A stretch of 64,000 nucleotides of DNA, taken from Sphingomonas kyeonggiensis (lineage in GTDB: Bacteria; Pseudomonadota; Alphaproteobacteria; Sphingomonadales; Sphingomonadaceae). Location of the stretch: the NCBI RefSeq assembly GCF_014204495.1, contig NZ_JACHLN010000004.1, positions 186,001 through 250,000 on the forward strand, in the 5' to 3' direction. A program made the position numbers and the translations under genes. Of this stretch, positions 49,302 to 57,321 are shown piece by piece (the stretch's first letter is position 1; the number at the start of each line of letters is the position of its first letter). The notes beneath the pieces are model-generated. The model made no database searches and was not told the origin of the DNA. It was given only the letters and a program-made list of their open reading frames with translations.

Positions 49302-50251
49302 CTCCCTAAAACCGTCGGGGCCGGCGGCACAGCCAATGCTTCCGACCGCACGCAGCTCCGGACCTTCTCGCGCATCAGGCTCAACAGCCGTCGCAGCGCG
49401 CGATTCGAATTGTTGCGCGACCAGACCGCGCCCAGCCCGACCGTGTCGAACCCACCGACAAGGGGCCGGATCTCAAGGCCTGGCGACGAGGGGTCCACGG
49501 CTGCCGCGCAGATGAGTGTGATCCCGAACCCCATCCTCACGAGGCTGATCACACCTGGATGTCCAATGTCCTGGTACTCAATATCAGGCTCGACACCGGG
49601 CGCGCGAAGACGTTGCTGAAGGTGCCTTGCAAGATCGGGTCCCGGGCCGCCTTTGGATATGACGAACGTCTCGCGCCGAAGATCCTCCCATCGAACGCTG
49701 TCGTACCGCGTGAGCGCGTGCCCCGAAGGTAAGGCGATCACCAGTTGCTCGCGCCACAGATCGATGCGCTCATATCCCTCGAACCCGTCGTCCTGCACGA
49801 TGAGTGACATGTCCAATTGACCGAGCGTCAGGCGAAGGAGGTTCTCCTCCCCCGTGCCTTCCTGCAGAATCAGCTTTACCCCCTTCGATCCCTCCCGGAA
49901 TCGCTGAAAGAGGTCGAAGAGGCAGCCGGACGGCACGGGCGCCAGGACGCCGACGCGCAAAGCGCCGCTGTCGCCGCCATGCGCGGCGGCTCCGAGTTGG
50001 ATGGCACGATCGAATTGGACCAAGCTCGGCCCGACAGCCTTGAGGAACTCCGCCCCTGCGCTTGTCAGCCGCGTTCCCCGGTAATCGCGCTCAAGCAGCT
50101 CGTACCCGAGCCGCCGCTCAAGGATTTGGATGCGTCTCGTGATCGCCGACTGAGAGGCGCCGAGCACCGGCGCGGCCTTCCTGAGGCTTCCCTGTTCGGC
50201 GGCCACGATCACCGCGCGAATGTTCCGTAGGTCCAACGCGAGGTCGACCAT
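49292..50251 (-). CDS. LysR family transcriptional regulator
   Basis: A 319-residue LTTR: the N-terminal helix-turn-helix (QGSLRKAAPVLGASQSAITRRIQILERRLGYELLERD) precedes the effector domain (GALRVGVLAPVPSG, LILQEGTGEENLLRL). It lies upstream of and co-directional with the amidohydrolase gene, unlike the divergent LysR genes in the first cargo region. Its start is 6 bases from a broken SnoaL-like ORF. Confidence 0.9.
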   Translation of the reverse strand: MVDLALDLRNIRAVIVAAEQGSLRKAAPVLGASQSAITRRIQILERRLGYELLERDYRGTRLTSAGAEFLKAVGPSLVQFDRAIQLGAAAHGGDSGALRVGVLAPVPSGCLFDLFQRFREGSKGVKLILQEGTGEENLLRLTLGQLDMSLIVQDDGFEGYERIDLWREQLVIALPSGHALTRYDSVRWEDLRRETFVISKGGPGPDLARHLQQRLRAPGVEPDIEYQDIGHPGVISLVRMGFGITLICAAAVDPSSPGLEIRPLVGGFDTVGLGAVWSRNNSNRALRRLLSLMREKVRSCVRSEALAVPPAPTVLGRWS

Positions 50252-50257
50252 GCTAGC

Positions 50258-50392
50258 TCACACACGCTGAGGAGCCGCTGCCGCTTTCGCCAGCATACTG
50301 ACCATCTTCGCTTTGTCGCTGCGCTGAAGCGCGTCGAGATATTCCTTGAGCAGTTCCACATTCCGTTGCGCAGACATCAGGTCCTCCATCAT
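50258..50392 (-). pseudogene. N-terminal remnant of a SnoaL-like gene
   Basis: A 44-codon ORF reads MSAQRNVELLKEYLDALQRS and DKAKMVSMLA before it changes to KAAAAPQRV and stops. The first helix pattern is that of SnoaL/NTF2-like proteins, of which only about a quarter remains. It lies just upstream of the LysR gene. The region 50393-50586 holds no recognisable gene. Confidence 0.4.
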
Positions 50393-50586
50393 GTGAATGC
50401 GTTTTCGATTGTCCCAGTGACACGCCGGGATTAAGGGCGCCGCGATCCAGGTTTCCGCAAACTCCCGGGCCTGGACCGCTTTGCCTGTCTGACGTCTGTG
50501 ATGTGGCCACTTTTACGGACGGAGATAATACCCGCGTTTCCGCATGGCTCTTTAGCCGAGACGAAGAATTCCCTGCGGTCTCTGGC

Positions 50587-51486
50587 TCATTCACCGGGAA
50601 CGGTCAGTAGATCGGACACGCCGAGACGATCGAAGAAGAGCTTGCGCATCTCGTGCGCCTTGTCGGCGACGACCATTGCTTGCCGCTGCTGCGGGTCGAC
50701 TTCGAACCGATAGGGCCTCGTTCCGTGCGGCATGTCGATCACCTCGCGCACGCGCTCGGCCACCTCTTGCGCGTCCGTGCGCGCTCCCGGCACATTCGTC
50801 GAGTCAAGCTTGGACGCCAGTTCGTGCGCCAGGCCGGCCAGCTTCTTGTACTGGTCTGCGACCGTCGGATCGGCGGCCGGGACGGCGTGCTTGAAGTGGT
50901 CGGTGTCGGACGTATAGGCGCCCGGCATGCAGATCACCGTCTCGATGTTGTAGCGGCTGTTCTCCAGACCCATGATCTGGGCCAGAACGTCGCCAGCCGC
51001 CTTGCTGGCCGCGTAGGGACCGGTGAACGGATCCGGAATCTGCACGATACCGCTGCCGATATAGAGCAGGAGCCCCTTGTTCTGCCGGCGCATGGCCGGA
51101 AGGAAGGCCCGGTTCACCCGCAGCCAGGAGATAGCGTTGAGGTCGATGATCTGGGCGACCTGCTCCGGCCGGAAGGACTCTGTCAGGCCGGCCATCATCA
51201 TCGCCGCGTTGTTGATGACGACGTCGATCCGCCCCGCCGCCGCGAGAACATAGTCGGCAGCCGAACGGCAGCTCGGCTCGAAGCGGACGTCGAGTTCGAG
51301 GGGATGCAGGTCGATCCCTTCCTTCTCGGCGATGGCGCGCAGATCGTCCGCTTTGTCCTTGCTGTGGTTGGCGAGGTCTCGCATCGATGCGTAGACCTTG
51401 TGGCCCGCCCGAGCGAGTTCGAGGGCGGATAGGCGACCGAAGCCAGAACCGGCTCCGGTGATGACGATGACTTTTTTCTCGGACAT
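50587..51486 (-). CDS. SDR family oxidoreductase
   Basis: 299 residues from the ATG at 51486, chosen because AGGAGG lies upstream. TGAGSGFG at 10-17, NNAAMMMAG in place of NNAG and the catalytic YAASKAAGD are visible. It has a longer C-terminus than the usual SDR (FEVDPQQRQAMVVADKAHEMRKLFFDRLG). It is followed upstream in the operon by a second 299-residue SDR, whose middle is similar, so the two may be an old tandem duplicate. Confidence 0.9.
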   Translation of the reverse strand: MSEKKVIVITGAGSGFGRLSALELARAGHKVYASMRDLANHSKDKADDLRAIAEKEGIDLHPLELDVRFEPSCRSAADYVLAAAGRIDVVINNAAMMMAGLTESFRPEQVAQIIDLNAISWLRVNRAFLPAMRRQNKGLLLYIGSGIVQIPDPFTGPYAASKAAGDVLAQIMGLENSRYNIETVICMPGAYTSDTDHFKHAVPAADPTVADQYKKLAGLAHELASKLDSTNVPGARTDAQEVAERVREVIDMPHGTRPYRFEVDPQQRQAMVVADKAHEMRKLFFDRLGVSDLLTVPGE

Positions 51487-51575
51487 GGCGAGACCTCCTA
51501 GGGTTCGGACGTGACGTACCGGCAGCGAACAGCCGGGATGCAGGATGACCGGGCGCCTCGGGGCGCCGGCTAAGC

Positions 51576-52475
51576 TCAGGCTTTGACTTGCGGGTGCAGC
51601 AGGTCTTCGAGGCCGATGTTGCGGAACATCTCCCGACGAACCCGATCGCCCATTGCGAAAACCTCCTCGGCGCCATCCCGAGACGGGTCGACGAAAACCC
51701 GATAGGGGCGCTTGCCGAAGGGAGCGTCGACGATCTTCACGATTTCGACGGCGACCTCGGCCGCGTCTGCATCGGCGGGCTCCAGCGCGGCCAGGCCCTT
51801 CAGCGCCTGGTCGGCGACGCCGGCGTAGGGACCGTTGTCGTACTCGGCCTGGACGCCCTTGTCGGCGGGGGCGCCGGCATGGGCAAAGTGGTTGGTGCCC
51901 TTTGTGAATGCGCCCGGGACCACAATCGAGGTTTCGATGCCCCAACGCGACACTTCACTCGCATAGGAGACGGCCAAGGAATCCATCGCCGCCTTCGCCG
52001 CGAAATAGGGCGAGAGAAACGGCGGCGTGCCGCCACGGCTCGACGAGGACGAGACCCAGACCAGCAGGCCCCGCCCCTGCTTGCGCAGTTGCGGCAGGGC
52101 CGCGCGGTTCACCCGCTGGGTCGACAGCACGTTGATGTCATAGAGCTGGGCGAACTGCTCGGCCGTGAAGGCTTCGGCCGGGCCGAACGACATGTGGCCC
52201 GCGTTGTGGACGATGACGTCTAACTTGCCATTGTCAGCGACCACCTTGGCGATCCCAGCCTTGACCGAGTCGTCAGAGGCGACGTCGAGTTCGACCGTGC
52301 GCAGATCGATGCCGTGTTCCTTGGCGTAAGCGGCGACTGCGGCGACCTGGGGAGCGTTGCGCCCCTCCGTCTCACGCATCGAGGCGTATACGGTGTGTCC
52401 CGCTTTCGCGAGAGCCTGGGCGGTGAGCAGACCAAAACCGCTCGATGCGCCGGTAACGAGAATGACTTCTTTCAT
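51576..52475 (-). CDS. SDR family oxidoreductase
   Basis: 299 residues from the ATG at 52475. It has TGASSGFG, HNAGHMSFG in place of NNAG, the catalytic YFAAKAAMD and the extended tail FVDPSRDGAEEVFAMGDRVRREMFRNIGLEDLL. It resembles the neighbouring SDR at 50587-51486 in length, tail and the KVYASMR/TVYASMR block, so it is a likely duplicate of it. It has a 47-base gap to the next SDR upstream. Confidence 0.9.
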   Translation of the reverse strand: MKEVILVTGASSGFGLLTAQALAKAGHTVYASMRETEGRNAPQVAAVAAYAKEHGIDLRTVELDVASDDSVKAGIAKVVADNGKLDVIVHNAGHMSFGPAEAFTAEQFAQLYDINVLSTQRVNRAALPQLRKQGRGLLVWVSSSSSRGGTPPFLSPYFAAKAAMDSLAVSYASEVSRWGIETSIVVPGAFTKGTNHFAHAGAPADKGVQAEYDNGPYAGVADQALKGLAALEPADADAAEVAVEIVKIVDAPFGKRPYRVFVDPSRDGAEEVFAMGDRVRREMFRNIGLEDLLHPQVKA

Positions 52476-52522
52476 GGCTAACCTATTTTCGTTTGAGCGA
52501 CAGGAAGGCGCGGGCTGTACGA

Positions 52523-53260
52523 TCAGCACATTCCGCCGTTGGCGCGGACGACCTGGCCGTTGACCCAACCGCCTTCGGGGCCGACCAGGAAGGCGACGGC
52601 GCGAACGATGTCCTCGGGCTGGCCGAGCCGCTCGAGCGGATTCATCTTGGCCATGTGGTCGATCAGTTCCGGGCTCTTGCCCTCGAGGAACAGCTCGGTA
52701 GCGACGGGGCCCGGAGCGATTGCGTTCACGCTGATGCCACGTCCGCGCATCTCCTGCGCCAGAACTTGGGTCAGTCCCTCGACCGCCGCCTTGGTGGCAA
52801 TGTAGACGCCGTAGGTCGGGAGCCGCACACCGATGACGCTGGACGAGAAATTGACGATCCGGCCGCCGTCCCGCAGGCGCTTGGCCGCCTCGCGGCAGGC
52901 GTTAAAGGTGCCTTTGAGGTTGATCGCGATGGTCTGGTCGAAGGTCTTGTCATCGAACTCCGCGATCTTCGCGAGCCGCAGAACGCCAGCGCAGTTGATA
53001 ACCACGTCGATGCCGCCGAAGGCCTTTTCGGTGGCGTCGAACATCGCGATGACCGCCGCGGGATCCGACACATCGGCTTGGACGAGGATAGCCTCGCCGC
53101 CGGCCGCCTTGATCTTGTCGACCACTTCCTGCGCGGGCGCCGCCGAACCGGCGTAGTTCACCACCACCTTGAACCCATCGCGCGCGAGGCGCTGCGCGAG
53201 CTCGGCGCCGATGCCGCGCGACGAACCGGTGATGATGGCGACTTTGTCCTGAGTGCTCAT
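52523..53260 (-). CDS. SDR family oxidoreductase, paralogue of the 20640 gene
   Basis: A 245-residue classical SDR with the same start (MSTQDKVAIITGSSRGIGAE), catalytic YGVYIATK and end (RANGGMC) as the gene at 20640-21377, differing at roughly one residue in eight. The upstream 120 bases are also shared, including the ATAA-N7-TTAT dyad, but the divergent LysR gene is destroyed after about a dozen codons. It may now be controlled by the intact LysR protein at 19616, acting in trans. Confidence 0.92.
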   Translation of the reverse strand: MSTQDKVAIITGSSRGIGAELAQRLARDGFKVVVNYAGSAAPAQEVVDKIKAAGGEAILVQADVSDPAAVIAMFDATEKAFGGIDVVINCAGVLRLAKIAEFDDKTFDQTIAINLKGTFNACREAAKRLRDGGRIVNFSSSVIGVRLPTYGVYIATKAAVEGLTQVLAQEMRGRGISVNAIAPGPVATELFLEGKSPELIDHMAKMNPLERLGQPEDIVRAVAFLVGPEGGWVNGQVVRANGGMC

Positions 53261-53336
53261 CTCTTTGCTCCTTTGTTTTTCATCGCCGTCGCTTTGGGGC
53301 GGCGAGGAGCAACCTAGGCTTCTCCATTCAATAAAA

Positions 53337-53351
53337 ATAATGCATAGTTAT
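53337..53351. promoter_or_regulatory. Probable LysR box, second copy
   Basis: The same 15-base dyad as at 20549-20563, in opposite orientation, before the paralogous SDR gene. It is retained although the adjacent LysR gene is lost. Confidence 0.55.
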
Positions 53352-53381
53352 TAGTATTAGAATGACTTAAAGTATGTCTCA

Positions 53382-53420
53382 ATGGTGTTCGACTGCAGGT
53401 TGCTCAGCGGAATCCCGCGC
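53382..53420 (+). pseudogene. 5' remnant of a LysR gene
   Basis: It encodes MVFDCRLLSGI, matching MAFDSRLLSGI of the intact LysR gene at 19616-20518, then leaves the alignment. The break is at about 53415. The remaining 290 codons are gone. Confidence 0.65.
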
Positions 53421-53535
53421 ATCCAGACGAGGCTGGCGATGTTCGGGCTGACGCCCCGTCATCGTCGCGGCCGCGGTGCTCCCAGCTCGTCGAGCACCGC
53501 CCATGCCCAACCCACTATCCAACAGCAGGAGAAAA

Positions 53536-53771
53536 ATGGCAGAGCACTCCTATGTCGGAATGTGGGTCACCGGCGATGGTCGCATCCGGCAGGAGCTTCT
53601 GGCGAACGGCCGCTACGACGAGGCCCGTGGGTCGCGGCAGAGTGCGTACCAGGTCCGCTATGAAGTCATGGGCAATCAGGTCAACATTGGGACGACGCGG
53701 GCTTCACGGCTGATGGCGTATTCGTCAGCGATCATCACGGCGGGATGATCTTCTACCGCAGGAAACCCTAG
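53536..53771 (+). pseudogene. Frameshifted Atu4866-like small protein
   Basis: The first frame (from ATG 53536, GCAGGAG upstream) encodes MAEHSYVGMWVTGDGRIRQE, then LLANGRYDEARGSRQSAYQ and ends at 53748. A second frame continues WDDAGFTADGVF and HHGGMIFYRRKP to a TAG at 53771. A one-base deletion near 53690 (expected VNYWDD) separates the halves. Atu4866-family proteins are about 80 residues with this exact order, so the gene looks recently broken. A sequencing error cannot be excluded. Confidence 0.7.
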
Positions 53772-53888
53772 CAAACCGTCCGATGTATTCGCTAGAATAC
53801 GCCACGCCGCTACGCCCCAGAAAAAACTATTCCATCTGACGGTGACTATTGCTTTCTATCATCGTGAAGAAACCGCGAGACCTTTACG

Positions 53889-54182
53889 ATGACAGATTCC
53901 AATCCAGCGATCCGGCGAACGATCCGGCGCGAGCAGTTGCGGGAGATGGTCCCGCTCGCAAACAGCACGATCTACGAAATGGAACAACGGGGGGAATTCC
54001 CGCGACGCTTCGCTTTAACCCCACGATGCGTGGTTTGGGATCTGGGCGAGGTTCAGGCATGGCTCGCGGCCCGCCGCTCAAAACCAATTCTCCGTGCGCC
54101 CGGCCCCGACGTGAAACAACGTCGAGCCCGCCCGGTCAAAGAGCAGGATCGGGCGCCAGGATCGGCATCGACGGCGGGATGA
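53889..54182 (+). CDS. AlpA family regulator
   Basis: A 97-residue protein. IRREQLREMVPLANSTIYEMEQRGEFPRRFALTPRCVVWDLGEVQAWLAARR is the AlpA/excisionase-like winged helix. The basic tail after residue 70 is probably disordered. AlpA proteins beside integrase genes regulate or assist excision. It is convergent with the integrase, with a 47-base overlap of the 3' ends. It would be a second excisionase-like protein in addition to the RdfS-like one at 27815. Confidence 0.8.
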   Translation: MTDSNPAIRRTIRREQLREMVPLANSTIYEMEQRGEFPRRFALTPRCVVWDLGEVQAWLAARRSKPILRAPGPDVKQRRARPVKEQDRAPGSASTAG

Positions 54183-55392
54183 GCGTTGGCACGTACTTCT
54201 TGCCATCGACCCAGGCGTCCAAGATGTCCGACCACTCCTGCATCATGTGCCGACGCTGCACCTCATATTCGGCTTTGTTATAGACGCCGCGCGACGAGCG
54301 TCCGTCCTCATGCGCCAGGCACTTTTCGATCCAGTCGCTGTTGAAGCCGAGTTCGTTCAGCAGAGTCGAACCTGTCCGCCGTAGATCGTGCACCGTAAAT
54401 GGTTCTAGGGGCAGACCTTCCGCCTTCGCCCGTTCGACAACTGCGTAGGTCACCCGGTTGAACGTGGCCCGCGACATCGGGGCATCTGCGTCGTATCGCG
54501 ACGGCAGAAGGTATCGTGAATTCCCCGCACAGGTCTTCAGGGCGATCATGATGTCGAGCACTTGGCGCGACAGGTAGACGTTATGCGCCTTCGAGCGCTT
54601 CATCCGCTCCTTCGGGATCGTCCAAACCGCATTTTCGAAGTCAACTTCGTCCCAAACCGCGTCCTGCAGTTCGCTCTTCCGCACCATCGTGAGAAGATAA
54701 AGCCGCATTCCCAGTCGGATAGTGGGAAGCGTGGCGACGTGTTCGAGTTGCTTCAGCATCACCCGAATTTCAGAGGGCGAAAGCGAGCGGTCCTTGGGCG
54801 CGAAAGTCGCAATCGATGCCGGTCCCACTTCGTCGGCCGGGTTGGAAACCTTCTCACCATGCAGGATCGCAAAGCCGTAAATCTGCTTCAGGATGTCTCG
54901 TACGTGGATAGCCGTCGCCGGAGCACCGCGCTCGACGATACCGCCACAATGGGCTCTAAGATCGTCTGGCGTGATCTCGGTCAGGAGGCGATTGCGCCAA
55001 ACAGGCAACAGCTCTCGCTCGAAGATGGAACGCCGCATGGCCCGCGTGCTGTCGGCCATCGGAGCGGCCGTGAGCCACTTCTCTCCGAACTCACCGAAAC
55101 TCTTGGCCTCTTTCAGGCGGCGCTTATCGCGCTGCTTCTCGATCGCAGGCGATCGTCCTTCGCCGACAGCGCGCCTCGCGTCGATGCACTTCTCTCGAGC
55201 CCGGGCAAGCGAGATGCCGTCGCGCCCGTACCTGCCCAGGTAGACGGTCTCCCGACGGCCGTTGAGCCTGTAGTCTAAGCGAAATGAGATCGCACCACTG
55301 GGCATGACGCGCACATACATGCCGTCACGATCTGCGACTTTGTAAATCTTCTCTTTTGGTTTCAATGCCTTGAGGGCGGCGTCCGTCAGCAT
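54136..55392 (-). CDS. Tyrosine integrase, P4 type (IntG-like)
   Basis: A 418-residue integrase. It has a DUF4102 N-terminal arm-binding domain (LTDAALKALKPKEKIYKVAD), a SAM-like core-binding domain (about 95-185), and a catalytic domain with Arg238 (TMVRKSEL), His335 and Arg338 (HDLRRTG), His361 (LAHED) and the Tyr at 371 (or 376). It joins the ICE attP to the guaA 3' end and needs an excisionase for the reverse reaction. The promoter and arm-like sites lie between it and guaA. Confidence 0.93.
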   Translation of the reverse strand: MLTDAALKALKPKEKIYKVADRDGMYVRVMPSGAISFRLDYRLNGRRETVYLGRYGRDGISLARAREKCIDARRAVGEGRSPAIEKQRDKRRLKEAKSFGEFGEKWLTAAPMADSTRAMRRSIFERELLPVWRNRLLTEITPDDLRAHCGGIVERGAPATAIHVRDILKQIYGFAILHGEKVSNPADEVGPASIATFAPKDRSLSPSEIRVMLKQLEHVATLPTIRLGMRLYLLTMVRKSELQDAVWDEVDFENAVWTIPKERMKRSKAHNVYLSRQVLDIMIALKTCAGNSRYLLPSRYDADAPMSRATFNRVTYAVVERAKAEGLPLEPFTVHDLRRTGSTLLNELGFNSDWIEKCLAHEDGRSSRGVYNKAEYEVQRRHMMQEWSDILDAWVDGKKYVPTLIPPSMPILAPDPAL

Positions 55393-55408
55393 TCCTACTG
55401 CCTCCTGA

Positions 55409-55520
55409 AAAGTACCGTCAGCACAAATCCGAGGCCCAGAGACGAAAAATAGCCAATATCTTCAGTTGCTTAATACGAAAAAAGTACCGTCACGAGCCTC
55501 ATTGCCCATGACGGTACTTT
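55409..55520. repeat. Three copies of an AAAGTACCGTCA repeat: probable integrase arm sites
   Basis: AAAGTACCGTCA occurs at 55409-55420 and 55481-55492 in direct orientation and as TGACGGTACTTT at 55509-55520. The last two form a perfect 12-base inverted repeat with a 16-base spacer. Repeated short sites beside the integrase gene and attachment site are expected for arm-type binding. Confidence 0.6.
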
Positions 55521-55548
55521 CAAAAATGCGGCTAAGCAATATGCCCGA

Positions 55549-55565
55549 GGTCCGTCAGACGGACC
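55549..55565. repeat. Inverted repeat in the attachment region
   Basis: GGTCCGTC and GACGGACC flank a single A. The rest of the gap to guaA (55566-55684) is AT-richer, with a TTTTTGTTTTC run at 55620 and an imperfect TTACG/CGTAA dyad; it holds no gene. The crossover site is expected at or beside the guaA 3' end. Confidence 0.5.
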
Positions 55566-55684
55566 GCCATTGCCAAACTCTACCCACCGATAGCTGCCGA
55601 TCGACACCGACAGAAATTATTTTTGTTTTCAGTGGCTTACGTCGTACAATGGCGTAAATTCGGCGGGGTTCGGATAGGCCTGAA

Positions 55685-57241
55685 TCATTCCCACTCGATC
55701 GTGCCGGGCGGCTTCGACGTGTAGTCGTAGGTCACCCGGTTCACGCCGCGCACTTCGTTGACGATGCGGGTCGAGACGCGGGGCAGGAAACCGGCCGGGA
55801 ACTCGAAGGCCTCGGCGGTCATGCCGTCGATCGAAGTCACCGCACGCAGCGCCAGCACCGAATCATAGGTGCGGCCATCGCCCATCACGCCGACCGACCG
55901 GACCGGCGTCAGCACCGCGAAGGCCTGCCAGATCGTGTCGTAGAGACCCGCGTTGCGGATCTCCTCGAGATAGATCGCGTCGGCCTTGCGCAGGATGTCG
56001 CAGCGCTCCTTGGTGACTTCGCCCGGGATGCGGATCGCCAGGCCCGGCCCCGGGAAGGGATGACGGCCGACGAACGCCTGGGGCAGGCCCAGCTCGCGGC
56101 CGAGCGCGCGGACTTCGTCCTTGAACAGCTCGCGCAGCGGCTCGACGAGCTTCATGTTCATGCGCTCGGGCAGGCCGCCGACATTGTGATGGCTCTTGAT
56201 CGTCACCGACGGCCCGCCGGTGAAGCTGACGCTCTCGATCACGTCGGGATAGAGCGTGCCCTGGGCGAGGAAATCGGCGCCGCCGATCTTCTTCGCTTCT
56301 TCCTCGAACACGTCGATGAAGGTCTTGCCGATGAACTTGCGCTTGGCCTCGGGATCGGTGACCCCGGCGAGACCGCCAAGGAACAGCGCCTCGGCGTCCA
56401 CATGGACGAGCGGGATGTTGTAGCTGTTGCGGAACAGGCTGACGACCTGCTCGGCCTCGCCCGAGCGCATCAGGCCGTGATCGACGAACACGCAGGTCAG
56501 CTGGTCGCCGATCGCCTCGTGGATCAGCACCGCGGCGACCGCGCTGTCGACGCCGCCCGACAGGCCGCAGATCACCTTGCCGCTGCCGACCTGGGCGCGG
56601 ATCTCGTTGATCTTGGTCTGACGGAACTCGGCCATCGTCCAGTCGCCGGTGAGGCCGCAGACGTGGCGGACGAAGTTGGCGAGCAGCTTGGCGCCGTCGG
56701 GCGTGTGGACCACTTCGGGGTGGAACTGCATCGCATAGTAGCGACGGTCGTCATCGGCGATCACCGCGAAGGGAGCGCCCGAGCTGTGGGCTACCGGGCG
56801 GAAGCCGGGGGCGAGGTTGGTCACCTTGTCGCCATGGCTCATCCACACCTGATGGGTCTCGCCTTCGTGCCACATGCCGTCGAACAGCACGCAGCCATCG
56901 TCGATATCGATGAAGGCGCGGCCGAACTCGCCGCTGTCGCCCAACTGCACGGTGCCGCCGAGCTGGTGCATCATCACCTGCTGGCCATAGCAGATGCCGA
57001 GCACCGGCAGGCCGGAGTCGAAGATCTCCTGCGGCACGCGCGGGCTGCCGTCTTCGAGCACCGAGGCCGGCGAGCCCGAGAGGATGACGCCCTTGGGCTT
57101 CATCCGGGCGAACGCCTCTCCGGCGGTGGTGAAGGGAGCGATCTCGCTATAGACCCCGGCCTCGCGCACGCGGCGCGCGATCAGCTGGGTTACTTGGCTG
57201 CCGAAATCGACGATGAGGATGGAATCTGCATGCTGGTCCAT
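55685..57241 (-). CDS. guaA: GMP synthase (glutamine-hydrolysing)
   Basis: 518 residues. The class I glutamine amidotransferase domain (about 8-200) has the nucleophile in GICYGQQ and the His/Glu pair in QFHPEVVHT. The ATP pyrophosphatase domain starts at KVICGLSGGVDSAV, and the dimerisation domain ends PPGTIEWE. It makes GMP from XMP in the cytoplasm. The element is inserted at its 3' end; the gene still has a full-length family C-terminus, so the insertion restores it. It has a typical length. Confidence 0.97.
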   Translation of the reverse strand: MDQHADSILIVDFGSQVTQLIARRVREAGVYSEIAPFTTAGEAFARMKPKGVILSGSPASVLEDGSPRVPQEIFDSGLPVLGICYGQQVMMHQLGGTVQLGDSGEFGRAFIDIDDGCVLFDGMWHEGETHQVWMSHGDKVTNLAPGFRPVAHSSGAPFAVIADDDRRYYAMQFHPEVVHTPDGAKLLANFVRHVCGLTGDWTMAEFRQTKINEIRAQVGSGKVICGLSGGVDSAVAAVLIHEAIGDQLTCVFVDHGLMRSGEAEQVVSLFRNSYNIPLVHVDAEALFLGGLAGVTDPEAKRKFIGKTFIDVFEEEAKKIGGADFLAQGTLYPDVIESVSFTGGPSVTIKSHHNVGGLPERMNMKLVEPLRELFKDEVRALGRELGLPQAFVGRHPFPGPGLAIRIPGEVTKERCDILRKADAIYLEEIRNAGLYDTIWQAFAVLTPVRSVGVMGDGRTYDSVLALRAVTSIDGMTAEAFEFPAGFLPRVSTRIVNEVRGVNRVTYDYTSKPPGTIEWE

Positions 57242-57321
57242 GCCCAGCGCGCTTAGCCAGAAGCAGCGCCGGGGGGAAGGCCGGGCGCGAGATTATTCTT
57301 CGCGCCCTCCCCCGTTCCGCT

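Larger units (their letters stand above)
1..55684. mobile_element. Integrative and conjugative element inserted at guaA (left end outside window)
   Basis: The stretch carries every module of an ICE: a P4-type integrase beside guaA, two excisionase-like proteins, RepA/ParA/ParB, relaxase, VirD4 coupling protein and a full Trb type IV secretion operon. The gene order rdfS-repA-parA-DUF2840-traF-DUF736-transglycosylase-relaxase-virD4-trb follows the symbiosis-ICE family of Mesorhizobium. guaA 3' ends are a known target of such integrases (IntG of tripartite Mesorhizobium ICEs, GIsul2). The right boundary is inferred to lie at or just inside the 3' end of guaA. No second copy of the guaA 3' end was noticed in the window, so the left attachment site must lie outside it. 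Confidence 0.9.

Noticed and set aside
50253..50594. 113-codon open frame on the minus strand
   Set aside because: The protein is Ser/Gly-rich without any family pattern; a different frame (50258-50392) has a better coding signal.
56060..57256. 398-codon open frame on the plus strand
   Set aside because: It is antisense to guaA, whose motifs are complete.
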